DNA of 64,000 bases, from contig NZ_AUCX01000009.1 in assembly GCF_000429985.1 (NCBI RefSeq), positions 169,957-233,956 on the forward strand. Direction: 5' to 3'. This DNA comes from Maridesulfovibrio bastinii DSM 16055. GTDB lineage: Bacteria; Desulfobacterota; Desulfovibrionia; Desulfovibrionales; Desulfovibrionaceae. The translations under genes and the position numbers were made by a program. The notes beneath the pieces are model-generated. The model saw nothing but the letters and a program-made list of their open reading frames with translations. It was not told the origin of the DNA and ran no database searches. Positions within the stretch are counted from its first letter, which is position 1. Each line of letters opens with the position of its first letter. Positions 1-9,854 of the stretch are shown here, one piece after another.

Positions 1-3000
1 TCAAAAGTTATGCTTTCAAGATTTATCTGTCCGGCTTCTATTTTGGAAAGATCCAGAATATCGTCAATAAGCGCGAGCAGGTTCTGGCCTGCCTTTCTGA
101 AAACCTGCACACATTCCCTTTGAACCTTGGTCAGCCGTGAATCCCACAGCAGATCAGCCATTCCTATGATTGCATTCATGGGGGTTCTTATCTCATGGCT
201 CATATTGGCGAGGAAACGGCTTTTAGCCTGATTTGCGGCATCTGCTGCGATTTTAGCTTTCTCAAGCTCATGGGTTTTTTTCTTTTCAGTAATGTCTTCT
301 ATGATGCCGTCATACCATAGCGGATTCCCATTCTCATCGTACATTACCGAGGTGGTGGCGTTAATCCAGATAGGAGTACCATCGAGCTTCTGCATCTGGA
401 GTTCGCGGTTTCGTATCGAACCTTTTTCAAGTATTTCTTCTAATATTTTTTTTCTTCCCGCGGGATTTTTATGCAGATTAAGCATCGGGGTCATCTGCAT
501 ATCCTTCCACGATGGATAACCGAATATTCTTGCCAGAGCTCTGTTGCCTTTTATCAGCCTGCCGAATTCTCCTGTTTCTGCGCGGTAGACTCCGGCATTA
601 ATGCTTTCGAGCAAGGCTCTGTTCTGGTTTTCAGAATCAATAAGATCCTCATAGAGTTTAGCGTTTTGTATGGAAATTGCGGATTGTGAACACAGGAGAT
701 TAAGTATCTCCATGCGGTCTTCAGTGAAAACTCCGGTATTAAGATTGTTTTCCAGATAAAGTACGCCGTTTGTAGTCTGCTGATTTACAATCGGCATGGC
801 GAGTACTGATTTAGGCCTGTTGCGGACAATATAACTGTCTATGGTGAACGGGCCGTGAGAACTTGCGTCCTTAAGGACAATACTTTCACCTGTTCTGTAA
901 ACATAGCTGACCATGTTTTCACAATAGTCATTGCCTGATTTCTCGGGATTCATGTTTACATCAAGTTTTTCCGAAGTGACCTTGGCGGATACCGCAGGTA
1001 CCAGCTCCTTTTCAGCAACCATCAGCAGATATGCCTTTTGAGCTCCCGCACTTTCAATGACGCTCGACATCAGTTTATGGAGCAGACGGTCCAGCTCTAT
1101 TTCTCCTGAAATTGCCTGCGAAGCTTTGATTACCGCCGCTAGTTCTAGAGATTTTTCCTGCCTGCTGAGGTCCTTGTTCTCTTCTCCGCCAAGACTGAAA
1201 ATAGTTTCATCTGAAAATAGAAAGATGTTTTCCTTTAAAAGTTGTCTGGATTTGAATGTTGCCCCCCATTCGTCATATTTACGGCAGGCATCAGCCATCA
1301 GGGAGGAGCCTGATCTTTTACCGTTTAATGAAAGATGAAATCTGGCTGACAGTTCATAAGCAAGAGCTTCAAAGTTCATTGCTCCGTTTTTGCGGCAGGC
1401 TGTAATGGCTGACTCATAGAGGCTCAATGATTTATCCGGTCTGCCGGTTATCCTGCAATATTCAGCACTGACAAGCAGATGAAAGTGTTTGAAATTCTCT
1501 GGGCAGTTTTTACTCCACGTTTCAAGTTTTCTGATTATCCGCTTAATTTTCTTTTTAAAAATTCTTCTGCGGTAGCCAGGCTCTTCATGATGGCAGAGAC
1601 TCATATTAAGAGCCATCAGAAAGTGAAAAACGGGGTTGGTGTACATTCCGAACAGGGAGCTTTCTATCTCTGATTCAATTTCCTCCGCAATGTTGAGTGC
1701 TTCTCTGTAACGGCCGAAAAAGGTCATGATAATAATTTGTGACAACCGGCATAAAGTAACGACAACGTTATTGGAAGCTTCCTCGGCTGCTTTGATCAGA
1801 TCATCTACTTTGAAAGAGTTGCCCTCAAGGCTTCCGTGGAAAAAGGTTTTCCCGTTAAGGGCAAGAATCATGTGTTCTACAAGCTTTAATGTCCCGGCTG
1901 AGAGTTCATTATTGGTTTTAATGCAGTAATCCAGATGTCTCTTGGCTGAAGCTCTGACATCATGGAGTGGCTGTCCCATGAAAAAACGGTAGTAAATAGA
2001 GAAATAACCGGCGTAGCGGGCATAGTTGGCATCGCCGTGTATCTGTGCTGAGCTGAAAGCTTTTTCAAGAGTTTCAATGCCTTTTGATAGCGGCAGACTC
2101 CAGTGTTCCAGAATACCGCCGCGCAGCATCATCAGTTTGCTTTCTGTCTCAGGCATGCCGATTCTTTTGAACAGGCGCAGGGATAAATCTGAAAACTCCA
2201 CAGATTGTTCAAAACGGTTTTCAGCCGCCAGAATAAGCGCGTAAAACATATAGCAGAAGGGCGAAGATGGTGCGTTTCCATAGACTAATGACAGGTTCAG
2301 CATTTTAAGCACGGTCATAGTCAATAGTCTTTTGTTGAGTATATAAGCTGGTGCAGAAAGATTCATAAGCAGAGACATAACCATAAGCATGTCCTTATCC
2401 TGCATTAGCGGTAGATTATATAAATCTTCTATATTTTTTTTGAGTGTTCTTGCTTTGATTATTGTCAGTTCTTTGAAAATGGATAATCTGCCCGGATTCT
2501 GGCGTATTTTTACGCCGAAGAGAGCAAGTGTTTCAAGAGAAAGCTCCACTGCTGAAGAGTGCTTGCTGTTTCCGGTATAAAGAAGAATTTTGGCTGTATT
2601 GATTTTGGCAATATCAAGTCTGTTTTTTGCATTGTCCTTCAGAATTTTGAATATCCGTTCGGACTGCTTTGTATTGCCGCGCATATATTCACTCTGGCTC
2701 CATTCAAGATGAAGCTTGAAGTTCAGCGCGTATTCACTCTTCCAGGAGTGCTCAGGCAGTCTTGATGCCGCAGCTGAAAAATGTTCAGCCGCCATGTCAT
2801 AAGCTGTGCTTCTTTTAGCTCTGCACCCGGCTTCAAGAAAGAGTTCTGCCACTCTCTTGTTTTCCTCCGGGTTTTCAAGAATTTGACCGGTGGCAGAGTA
2901 CTGCGAGATTATTTCAAAAATTTGTTCGTCTTCATTTTCGCTGTTCAAAGAACTGAGCAGGATTCTGCCTATCCTGAGGTGCAGGGAACTCCTTTTATTG

Positions 3001-5087
3001 CTTTCGAGCATAGTGTACGCAGCGTGCTGAATTCTATCGCTGGCAAATGACAGTTCCACAAGATCATCAAGATCAGTAGAGTTTGTGAGTGATTCCAGAC
3101 TGATTTCAGAGGCAGGAACAATTATCCCCTCTTTCATCGCTTTGGAAAGATAGGATATAATTATTTCTCTATCCATATCAGCCGTAAGTACGGTATGTTT
3201 GAGGCTGAATTTATTATCAAAGCATGAAACTGTTTTTATTAATTCCCTTACTGACGGATCAAGTTTCATGATTTTACCGACCATCAGTTTAACGATATCA
3301 CCGTTGAAATAGTTCTCCCTTATTCTGTTTATGTCCCATTTCCAGCAGGATTTTTCATAATTGAATTTAATCATTCCGGACTGGTGCAGCTCTTTAAGAT
3401 ATTCTTTGACAAGCAGAGGATTTCCTCCGGTTCTGTCAAAAACAAGCGAGGTGAGGGCTTGAGTCTGCTGTCTGGGGGCACGCAGAGTCCGCGATATGAG
3501 ACCATGCACATGCCTGAAATCAAGTCTTTCCAGAGCAATGGAAGTTACTTTGCAGTCTGTTTCTTTCAGGCCGTCAATAATTTCATTGGTTACTCTGGCC
3601 GCACCATCGGCGGTATCTCTTATGGCTCCGATTATTAAAAGGTGGCGGGTAGTGGTGTCGCCACCAAGTTCTATTATCAGGCTCAGAGTTGAATCATCAG
3701 CCCACTGTAAATTATCGAGAAACAGGATCAGGGGTTGATCAAGGTTTGGAAAAAGGCGCACAAAATTTTTAAAGACTACATTGAAACGGTTGCGTGTTTC
3801 CGTAGGCGGTAGTTCAGGAGGAGCGTCATGCTTGCCTACAATAAGTTCAAGCTCCGGCATCACTTCGGAAATTATGGCCACGCTTTCACCAAGAACATTG
3901 TTAATCCTACGTTTCCACGCTTCTATAACGGGTTCCGGTCTGGCAAGTGTTTTGCGGATAAGTTCTCTGAAACACTGAATAAGAGCATTAAAAGGAGTGC
4001 TGCGCCCGCCGGGTTCGAATCTTCCTGAGACAAGTTCGCCTCGGGATTCTATTACAGATTTGCTGATATCTCTGATCAGGGTTGTTTTGCCTGAACCCGG
4101 TTCTCCGCTGATAAGAACTATTTCTCTGCTGCCGAGAATTGTGCGTTCCAGAGCCTTTATAAGAATTTTTTTCTGCTGTTTGCGTCCGTATAAACGTTCA
4201 GGGAGAGTGAACGTATCGGAAATATCATCTCCGCCAAGTAAGAAATTGGATGAAGTTTTTTTCCCTTCAACGATATGTAAGCATTCCGTAAGGTCACTTA
4301 AAAGTCCTGATGCACTCTGGTAGCGGTCTCCAGAGTTTTTAGCCAGCAGTTTAAGAATGATGTCGGAAAGACATGCCGGGATTTCGGGATTTATCTGGTC
4401 AGGAGGAGTTGGTTCTTTAGCTATGTGGCTGTGGATAAGCTCCAGCTTGTCCCCGGCCTCGAAAGGAACTTTACCGGTAAAGAGTTTATAAAGTACTGCT
4501 CCGAATGAATAATAATCAGAGCGGAAGTCCATCATCTTGTTAATTCTGCCGCTTTGTTCGGGAGAAATATAGTTCAGTAATTCAGTGGAGATTAGTTCAG
4601 GAAGAGCATTTGATGCCGGAACCGGAATTTTTGCAGCAAACTGAAGGTTGCAGACCACAACATCTGCAAAGTCGTGACTGACCATGAAGCTTCTTGGTCT
4701 TATATCCCGGTGCAGAAATCCCTTTTTATGTATTTTGCCCAGTGACTGGACTGCCTTGATTGTAAGTTTCAGCTTGTCATCTATTGAGTAGTCGGGATTG
4801 CCTATAATGCTGCTGAGGTATGTGTAACCTCTGTCTGCGATGATCATAGCCAGACTTTCGCCGCTTCTTTGAATATTCAGGACCTCGACAGTTCCGCTTT
4901 TATAAAGTTCAGAGGCTATGGCGAATTCATTACGCAGGCGGCTGACTATCCGCTGGGAAGGGAAAGCTGTAGATGGTGTTTTAATTATTACCGGCATTCG
5001 GTCGTGACTGCGCACGGCCCTGTAGACCATGTAACTTTCACCTGAGAGTAAAAGAATTTTATCCTGATATCCTGCTAAATCTATCAT
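1..5087 (-). CDS. Hybrid pseudokinase / AAA-ATPase / GAF / PAS / histidine kinase (3' end outside window)
   Basis: This is a very large signalling protein; about 1695 residues are visible and the C-terminus lies beyond the left edge. Order of domains: Ser/Thr kinase-like fold (about residues 1-260, with HRDIRP near residue 125), AAA/STAND ATPase with Walker A GEPGSGKTT near residue 325 and a Walker B-like ILFLDN near 450, a long helical TPR-like middle (about 690-1240), a GAF domain (about 1330-1465), a PAS/PAC segment, then the HisKA box MSHEIRTPMN with His about 1631. This matches the known trifunctional kinase/ATPase/sensor kinase family. The kinase domain looks degenerate: the catalytic-loop Asn is Ser and the DFG position reads CNLQF, so it may only bind. 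The ATG at 5087 and the HisKA box are in one frame. HATPase and receiver domains are expected past the edge but not seen. Confidence 0.85.
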   Translation of the reverse strand, partial: MIDLAGYQDKILLLSGESYMVYRAVRSHDRMPVIIKTPSTAFPSQRIVSRLRNEFAIASELYKSGTVEVLNIQRSGESLAMIIADRGYTYLSSIIGNPDYSIDDKLKLTIKAVQSLGKIHKKGFLHRDIRPRSFMVSHDFADVVVCNLQFAAKIPVPASNALPELISTELLNYISPEQSGRINKMMDFRSDYYSFGAVLYKLFTGKVPFEAGDKLELIHSHIAKEPTPPDQINPEIPACLSDIILKLLAKNSGDRYQSASGLLSDLTECLHIVEGKKTSSNFLLGGDDISDTFTLPERLYGRKQQKKILIKALERTILGSREIVLISGEPGSGKTTLIRDISKSVIESRGELVSGRFEPGGRSTPFNALIQCFRELIRKTLARPEPVIEAWKRRINNVLGESVAIISEVMPELELIVGKHDAPPELPPTETRNRFNVVFKNFVRLFPNLDQPLILFLDNLQWADDSTLSLIIELGGDTTTRHLLIIGAIRDTADGAARVTNEIIDGLKETDCKVTSIALERLDFRHVHGLISRTLRAPRQQTQALTSLVFDRTGGNPLLVKEYLKELHQSGMIKFNYEKSCWKWDINRIRENYFNGDIVKLMVGKIMKLDPSVRELIKTVSCFDNKFSLKHTVLTADMDREIIISYLSKAMKEGIIVPASEISLESLTNSTDLDDLVELSFASDRIQHAAYTMLESNKRSSLHLRIGRILLSSLNSENEDEQIFEIISQYSATGQILENPEENKRVAELFLEAGCRAKRSTAYDMAAEHFSAAASRLPEHSWKSEYALNFKLHLEWSQSEYMRGNTKQSERIFKILKDNAKNRLDIAKINTAKILLYTGNSKHSSAVELSLETLALFGVKIRQNPGRLSIFKELTIIKARTLKKNIEDLYNLPLMQDKDMLMVMSLLMNLSAPAYILNKRLLTMTVLKMLNLSLVYGNAPSSPFCYMFYALILAAENRFEQSVEFSDLSLRLFKRIGMPETESKLMMLRGGILEHWSLPLSKGIETLEKAFSSAQIHGDANYARYAGYFSIYYRFFMGQPLHDVRASAKRHLDYCIKTNNELSAGTLKLVEHMILALNGKTFFHGSLEGNSFKVDDLIKAAEEASNNVVVTLCRLSQIIIMTFFGRYREALNIAEEIESEIESSLFGMYTNPVFHFLMALNMSLCHHEEPGYRRRIFKKKIKRIIRKLETWSKNCPENFKHFHLLVSAEYCRITGRPDKSLSLYESAITACRKNGAMNFEALAYELSARFHLSLNGKRSGSSLMADACRKYDEWGATFKSRQLLKENIFLFSDETIFSLGGEENKDLSRQEKSLELAAVIKASQAISGEIELDRLLHKLMSSVIESAGAQKAYLLMVAEKELVPAVSAKVTSEKLDVNMNPEKSGNDYCENMVSYVYRTGESIVLKDASSHGPFTIDSYIVRNRPKSVLAMPIVNQQTTNGVLYLENNLNTGVFTEDRMEILNLLCSQSAISIQNAKLYEDLIDSENQNRALLESINAGVYRAETGEFGRLIKGNRALARIFGYPSWKDMQMTPMLNLHKNPAGRKKILEEILEKGSIRNRELQMQKLDGTPIWINATTSVMYDENGNPLWYDGIIEDITEKKKTHELEKAKIAADAANQAKSRFLANMSHEIRTPMNAIIGMADLLWDSRLTKVQRECVQVFRKAGQNLLALIDDILDLSKIEAGQINLESITF

Positions 5088-5334
5088 TTTGAGCATCTGA
5101 AAACAGCTTGAAAGTCCATTTCAAAAAAAGTTTGCCTGAGCCTGACTTCAAATTAGCATTATTGGATAAATATGTCATTTAAGATGTTAAAAAGGTTTTT
5201 TAAGCCTCCTGATGATTTTGGCAGAGTGTTGCGGTTAGCAGGTAATGATTGCTGGTGCTTTCTGTACGCAGCGCTATTGTCCTGTTTTTATGGTGTTTTT
5301 AATATGAAAATATTATGAGGAGTATGGGATAAAA

Positions 5335-6303
5335 CTATGCCTCAAGCATCAGTATACCGAAAGCTATCACGACCAGTGATCCTATGAGAGAAAGAGCGGA
5401 AGGTATGAATCTTTTTATGCCGGAGTCTGAGCTGCTACAGTTTATCGCTTTGCGGGTGGTGAAAGCTGTAAATGCGAAAAGGAATGTTGTTATGGCCATT
5501 CCGGTTGCCAGCACGACCATGGAAATAAGTCCGGCCCACATGATCCCTGTGGAGATGGTATAAACCAGTATTATGGCGGCTCCGGGACAGGGGATGATGC
5601 CGGTGAAAAAAGCTACCGTGGCCATTTCGGAAATTGAGGCGTATTTTTGTGGAGAGGGGCTTTCCTGCTCAGGCTTTAATTTTTTAATGATTCCGCTAAT
5701 TGAACTTATAAACAACCATAATCCTATAAGAATGATGATCGAAAAGCTTATGTTCTGCATATAGCTGCTGAATCTTTCAAACCCGGACATCCCTGTTTTC
5801 AGCAGAAGATAAGCTCCACAGATAGCAATGGTGGCTGAACCTACATGAACAAGAGTTATCATCCATGAAAGAAAAGCTGTTGAAAAAAGCTTTCCTTCAC
5901 GGGTCATGAAGTAGGCACAGACCACGGATTTTCCGTGACCGGGTCCGATTGCGTGGATTACCCCGTAAAAAAAAGAAAATGCCAGAAAAAGGAAGAATGA
6001 TTTCCCAAAAGGATTTGAATGAATTTTATGGCCGAACATCGCCATCTTTCCACGCAGCATTTTCTGCCATAGCGAAATTTCAGTCAGCAATTTGCCATAA
6101 AGTCCTGAATGACTGTGGCTGTATGGCGCAGGGGTGACGGCTTCAGCTGAATCAGTTGGAGTAGCCGCTGGAGATGATATTTTACCCTGTTCCTGACTTG
6201 GGGGAGTGAGGAAAGGGTTTGTGGTTCCCGGTACGGCGTAAGCATTGATTGCTGCCAACAGTAAAAGAGCCGCAACTGATATTAATATTAACTTTTTATT
6301 CAT
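5335..6303 (-). CDS. NicO/RcnA-type nickel/cobalt efflux permease
   Basis: A 322-residue inner-membrane protein of the NicO family, which exports nickel or cobalt. It starts with a signal-like hydrophobic segment (residues 1-23), followed by a Pro/Ser/Thr-rich stretch with a short His-Ser run (YSHSHSG) that could bind metal. The first core helix carries the family motif HAIGPGHGKS, and a second conserved motif GIIPCPGAA lies near residue 235. About six hydrophobic segments are visible. It lies 13 bases downstream of the DUF1007 gene and under the TetR gene, so the three probably form one metal-responsive operon. The transported metal is inferred from the family, not shown. Confidence 0.85.
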   Translation of the reverse strand: MNKKLILISVAALLLLAAINAYAVPGTTNPFLTPPSQEQGKISSPAATPTDSAEAVTPAPYSHSHSGLYGKLLTEISLWQKMLRGKMAMFGHKIHSNPFGKSFFLFLAFSFFYGVIHAIGPGHGKSVVCAYFMTREGKLFSTAFLSWMITLVHVGSATIAICGAYLLLKTGMSGFERFSSYMQNISFSIIILIGLWLFISSISGIIKKLKPEQESPSPQKYASISEMATVAFFTGIIPCPGAAIILVYTISTGIMWAGLISMVVLATGMAITTFLFAFTAFTTRKAINCSSSDSGIKRFIPSALSLIGSLVVIAFGILMLEA

Positions 6304-6316
6304 GGTAGTTTTAATC

Positions 6317-6919
6317 TCAGGGATTGATTGTCAGTATGGCTCCATCCGGAACGACCTGCCCATAGTAATAGGAAAGCTCTTCAAGCTGGTTAAAATCGAG
6401 GGAAACCTTCTTTGAGTCTTTAAGACCTTTAATTTTATTGTTTTCAGCGAGAAGTATCGCAGTGTAGTAGGTCTTGTCGTATATTGCAGTCAGCAACCGG
6501 TGTTTTTTAGCGCTGAATTTTATTTCACAGGGTATGAAAAAGTTATAATGCAGCAGTCCCTCTTTTACAAAAGCTTTAAATTTTTCAGCCGTAGCTACAC
6601 TTATGTGTTTTCCGTCCAGATTCAGGTGGGTAAAATAATCGAAGTTTTTTAAATTTATGAACGCCCCGTTATATATGCTTTTTTCTTCTGCCGGGGAAAT
6701 TTTGAGATCGTTATTTTTATCGTGTTCGCCAAGAACCATGGACCCGAACATCTCGTCAAAGATCCAGTCTTCATTTATGCCTGCAAGACCTTTGTCATTA
6801 AAGACAAAGGTCAATTGACAGTCTACAAATACATGGGGGTGGGCGTAAGATTTAACCGGCGAAAAAAATGAGATCAGGAGTGAGAGTAAAAATATCAATA
6901 AGTTTAATTTCTGGGGCAT
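6317..6919 (-). CDS. DUF1007 periplasmic protein
   Basis: A 200-residue secreted protein of the DUF1007 family, whose genes commonly accompany NicO-type permeases. The N-terminus is a typical signal peptide (hydrophobic residues 6-23, likely cleavage after SYA) followed at once by the family's HPHVFVDC motif, whose His residues may bind metal. An acidic EF-hand-like segment, DKNNDLKISPAE, occurs near residue 90. The protein probably works with the NicO permease on the periplasmic side, for example as a metal-binding partner; that role is inference from context. The gene sits 53 bases downstream of the TetR gene and 13 bases upstream of the permease. Confidence 0.8.
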   Translation of the reverse strand: MPQKLNLLIFLLSLLISFFSPVKSYAHPHVFVDCQLTFVFNDKGLAGINEDWIFDEMFGSMVLGEHDKNNDLKISPAEEKSIYNGAFINLKNFDYFTHLNLDGKHISVATAEKFKAFVKEGLLHYNFFIPCEIKFSAKKHRLLTAIYDKTYYTAILLAENNKIKGLKDSKKVSLDFNQLEELSYYYGQVVPDGAILTINP

Positions 6920-6972
6920 CTTTTGAGGTTAACCTGCTTAGTTGATTGGTTTCAAGTTGATTGAGCAGCCTT

Positions 6973-7554
6973 CTACCTTGATTTAATACTTCTGACAACG
7001 AAATCAGCGGTCTCTTCATATAAATCAGGCAGGTCGTATGGTGAAAGAAAACGTGTGCGGACAGTTCCGACTATATTGGAATAAATTATAGTTGAAGTGT
7101 CGTCTATGGAAAGCGGGCGTATGCTTCCGTCCTCGATACCTTTTTTTACACAGACCCTGATAATATTCAGGAGTTCCTGAAATTTTTTAGCTATTTTGCC
7201 ACGGTCCATCTGAATCTGGACATCACTGAAAGGGGAGCATCTTAGCAGAATCGGAAAAGTATTACGCTGTTTCAGGGTAAAACCAAGATAAGTTCTCATA
7301 TAGGATGAAACGGCTTCAATACCGCTTTCAGTCTCATTTATAGCTTTGTTGATCTCAATCATAAGTGCGTCAACCATTGCTATGCCGGCAGTGAGAAAGA
7401 GCTCTTCTTTTGAACCGAAGTAATGCGAGATAAGCCCGAAAGCCACTCCTGCACGTTCGGAAATCATTTTAACAGTTGTCCCTGCATAGCCATAGCGGCC
7501 AAATGTTTCCTGAGCGGCGTAAAGTATTGCTTCTTTTTTGGTTTTTTCTTTCAT
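6973..7554 (-). CDS. TetR/AcrR family regulator (metal efflux cluster)
   Basis: A 193-residue one-domain repressor. Residues 1-55 form the canonical TetR DNA-binding domain: helix 1 EAILYAAQETFGRYGY, turn and recognition helix around TVKMISERAGVAFGLISHYFGSKEEL. The C-terminal part is a variable helical ligand domain. It is the first gene of a same-strand cluster with DUF1007 and NicO, so local control of that operon is the simplest reading. No clear palindromic operator could be picked out upstream, and the ligand is unknown. Confidence 0.85.
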   Translation of the reverse strand: MKEKTKKEAILYAAQETFGRYGYAGTTVKMISERAGVAFGLISHYFGSKEELFLTAGIAMVDALMIEINKAINETESGIEAVSSYMRTYLGFTLKQRNTFPILLRCSPFSDVQIQMDRGKIAKKFQELLNIIRVCVKKGIEDGSIRPLSIDDTSTIIYSNIVGTVRTRFLSPYDLPDLYEETADFVVRSIKSR

Positions 7555-7987
7555 GGCGGTCTATTGTGTTGAGGGTAAGTTTTTCTAGGCCGGAATTAAT
7601 CCTTTGAGGATGTTTAGTTCCAGTGCCTACGGAAGGTTGTGCGTTTCTTTTTTACGGCACAACTGGAATAAACTTCTTTGGCAGACTGGTCAAACCCGGA
7701 TATCGTAAAATGCCTATAGTTAGGACGTATGGCAGGGGAAATAGATTAAAAGGGGTAGCGTCCTTACCTTGTGAAAGCAATTGTGGAGCAATATAAAATG
7801 ATAGGACATGAAGTAGTCGCCATTAACTCAGCAAGAGCACAGGGTGAAATATAATCAGGAATTGTTTTAACTCTGGTTCTGGTTTTAGCTGGCAGCCACA
7901 GTTAAGGGCAGTCTTGTGTAGTGTATTGTTGTGGTTGTTGTTCACGGCCTTTTCAGATAGAGGCCGGTTATTAATCAGGTCCGGCAT
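7555..7987. other. 433-base intergenic stretch with a possible decayed reading frame
   Basis: No complete gene is seen between the two TetR genes. On the plus strand near 7770-7854 a short frame reads AIVEQYKMIGHEVVAINSA and stops at TAA about 7854. The phrase GHEVVA resembles the start of short-chain dehydrogenases, often regulated by neighbouring TetR proteins, so this could be the scar of a lost target gene. The similarity is short and may be chance. Confidence 0.25.
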
Positions 7988-8608
7988 TTAGGGGAAAAGC
8001 AGCCCGCGCAGCATCACCTTCATTGTCCTTTCAATACGTTCCCAGCCTTCATCCGTCTGAAGTTCGATCCCACCGAAAGTCCTTGTATTCAGTGACCTGA
8101 TAGCCAGATAGTTAAAACCGCTTCCAATCAGAGCCACGGCTGCTCCAAGATCAATGTCATCCGGAACATCTGGTTTGAGATGTTCAAAAAATTCCAGTGC
8201 GGTTCGTTCTCTGATATTTTCAAGCTCTTCTGACAGGGCTGATCTTTCCATGATTTCCCAACCCAGAATTCTAAGGGTTTCCGGCCTGATGAAGAGAGCC
8301 TTGCGCATGCTTGAGAAGAAAGCTTCGATCTGGTCTTCCGGTGCAATCTCTGGACATTTTTTAGGAGCCAGTGATATTAATTCAGAGGTAAGAGGCCAGT
8401 AAATGCCAGAGTCTCCCAGCTCTTTTATCAGATTTCTCATGCCGTGAAATTGTCTGAAAAGGGCTTTTCTGGTTACTCCGGCCTCATCTGCAACATCGTC
8501 CGGGGAAAAATTTATAAATCCCTTACAGGCTAGGGTTTTATAGGCTGCCTTTAAAATATTGTCTCTTGTAGACGAGAGTGAATTTATTGAAACTACTTTT
8601 AAGCTCAT
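7988..8608 (-). CDS. TetR/AcrR family regulator
   Basis: A 206-residue regulator with an N-terminal TetR helix-turn-helix (about residues 12-60: STRDNILKAAYKTLACKGF, then DVADEAGVTRKALFRQFHG). The rest is a helical ligand and dimer domain without recognisable specificity. It is not closely similar to the other TetR protein 430 bases away. It stands alone, with no obvious structural gene beside it; the empty stretch on its downstream side may once have held one. The target is unknown. Confidence 0.85.
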   Translation of the reverse strand: MSLKVVSINSLSSTRDNILKAAYKTLACKGFINFSPDDVADEAGVTRKALFRQFHGMRNLIKELGDSGIYWPLTSELISLAPKKCPEIAPEDQIEAFFSSMRKALFIRPETLRILGWEIMERSALSEELENIRERTALEFFEHLKPDVPDDIDLGAAVALIGSGFNYLAIRSLNTRTFGGIELQTDEGWERIERTMKVMLRGLLFP

Positions 8609-9020
8609 ATTAAAAAATGCGGCTGGAATTGGTGATAGTCAACCCGGTCGGGATGATTATTCTGGTAACTGCAATATAAAGTCTAAAAGTCTGCATAGTT
8701 CAGTCCAAAATTAAATTAGCATAAATGCCAGTTTTACGCTTTTGATTCCTTTGCCGGGCTTCAGACACAGCTTATTTGGTTCTGCCATGAGGGGAGGGGT
8801 GATTTTTGTTGTGCTCATAAAATCCAACTAAACGATACATAAATTGGTTTTAGTATTTATTTGATATTATAAATTTTTTTAGATTGGACTCGACATTCTT
8901 TTGACCTTGTATGCGCAACTCTATATTATAAAAATAATTAATTATGCTGTTAGCAAGCCTTATTCTGGCGGACTGGATATTCTGGTCGCTGTTAATATGG
9001 TTTGGTCTGGAGACTTTTTC
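8609..9020. other. Intergenic region, AT-rich, no gene seen
   Basis: About 410 bases separate the divergent TetR gene and the small membrane-protein gene. The stretch becomes AT-rich toward 8830-8890 and presumably holds both promoters. No hairpin, repeat or reading frame of note was recognised. Confidence 0.5.
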
Positions 9021-9371
9021 ATGTTCGATTTACTTGACAATTGGGTTGATATTTCAACCGATTACTTTTTTGATCACCCAGCCCTGCATTGGGTGGTCGC
9101 ACTGGCTTTTGTTCTTTATGCTATTGTTGCGGAAAATCCATACGAGTCCGGGACGAGTGAACACAGGAGGCTTATGTTCTGCCGTATAGGGCTTGGGTGC
9201 CTTGCTTTAAGCTGGCTTTTCGGACTCCTTGGTCTGATCCTCGCTGTCACTTCATTCATTATGGGTGTTCTGGTACTATCTAAAAGAGTAGATTATGGGG
9301 CTTTCCTTATTTTAGGATCATTATGTTCCGCTCTTTTTTGCATCCTTTTTATCGACCTGCGCCCGCTGTAG
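9021..9371 (+). CDS. Small multi-spanning membrane protein, unknown function
   Basis: A 116-residue hydrophobic protein that I do not recognise. Three to four membrane segments are visible: around ALHWVVALAFVLYAIVAEN, CLALSWLFGLLGLILAV, and GAFLILGSLCSALFCILFI. The ATG at 9021 is preferred over longer versions because GGAG stands 8 bases upstream (9009-9012) and the protein then begins MFDLLDNW. The short soluble loop NPYESGTSEHRR separates the first two segments. It stands alone between a TetR gene and the Fe-S cluster block, so context gives no function. Confidence 0.55.
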   Translation: MFDLLDNWVDISTDYFFDHPALHWVVALAFVLYAIVAENPYESGTSEHRRLMFCRIGLGCLALSWLFGLLGLILAVTSFIMGVLVLSKRVDYGAFLILGSLCSALFCILFIDLRPL

Positions 9372-9854
9372 CTGTAATGGGCTTGCTGGGTTCTATAGAA
9401 GTTCTGTTTGGTGGATCATGGGTTCTCTTTGCGGGGCAATAATTTCAATTGAATTTCATATTTGTAGTTGTTTAAATTTATAATTAGTCTATCATATTGA
9501 AATATTATATTTTTATTTATTAATAATAGTTCTCATTAAAAATTATACTTTCCATCCCTTGATTTCCTATCATTAAGGTATATATTACTTGCACGTCGAA
9601 GGAACAGGGCGTAAAATAAACCATACTAAAAAGGTATGAAATTTAATTAAGTTTAACACGGCTATGCATTTAAAGGTTTACTGACGGATTGCTTAAGCCA
9701 TGTTAAAGTGAGAATAATATCTGCTAATGTCTAAGGCTGACAGCACGGATAAATATTTCTACTGGATAAGGATTCTGTGTAATTTTGAAATATTGCATAG
9801 CTATTGTTAAATAATTTAACTTCCGTGATAGGCTGAGTCAGCCGGGGAGGAAGT
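9372..9854. other. nifU upstream region with a short inverted repeat
   Basis: This 480-base AT-rich region precedes the Fe-S assembly genes. The only symmetric element noticed is CATAC at 9622-9626 and GTATG at 9634-9638, separated by 7 bases, which could be a small operator. Its link to an Rrf2/IscR-type regulator is a guess. GGGGAGGAAG just before 9855 is the nifU ribosome-binding site. Confidence 0.3.
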
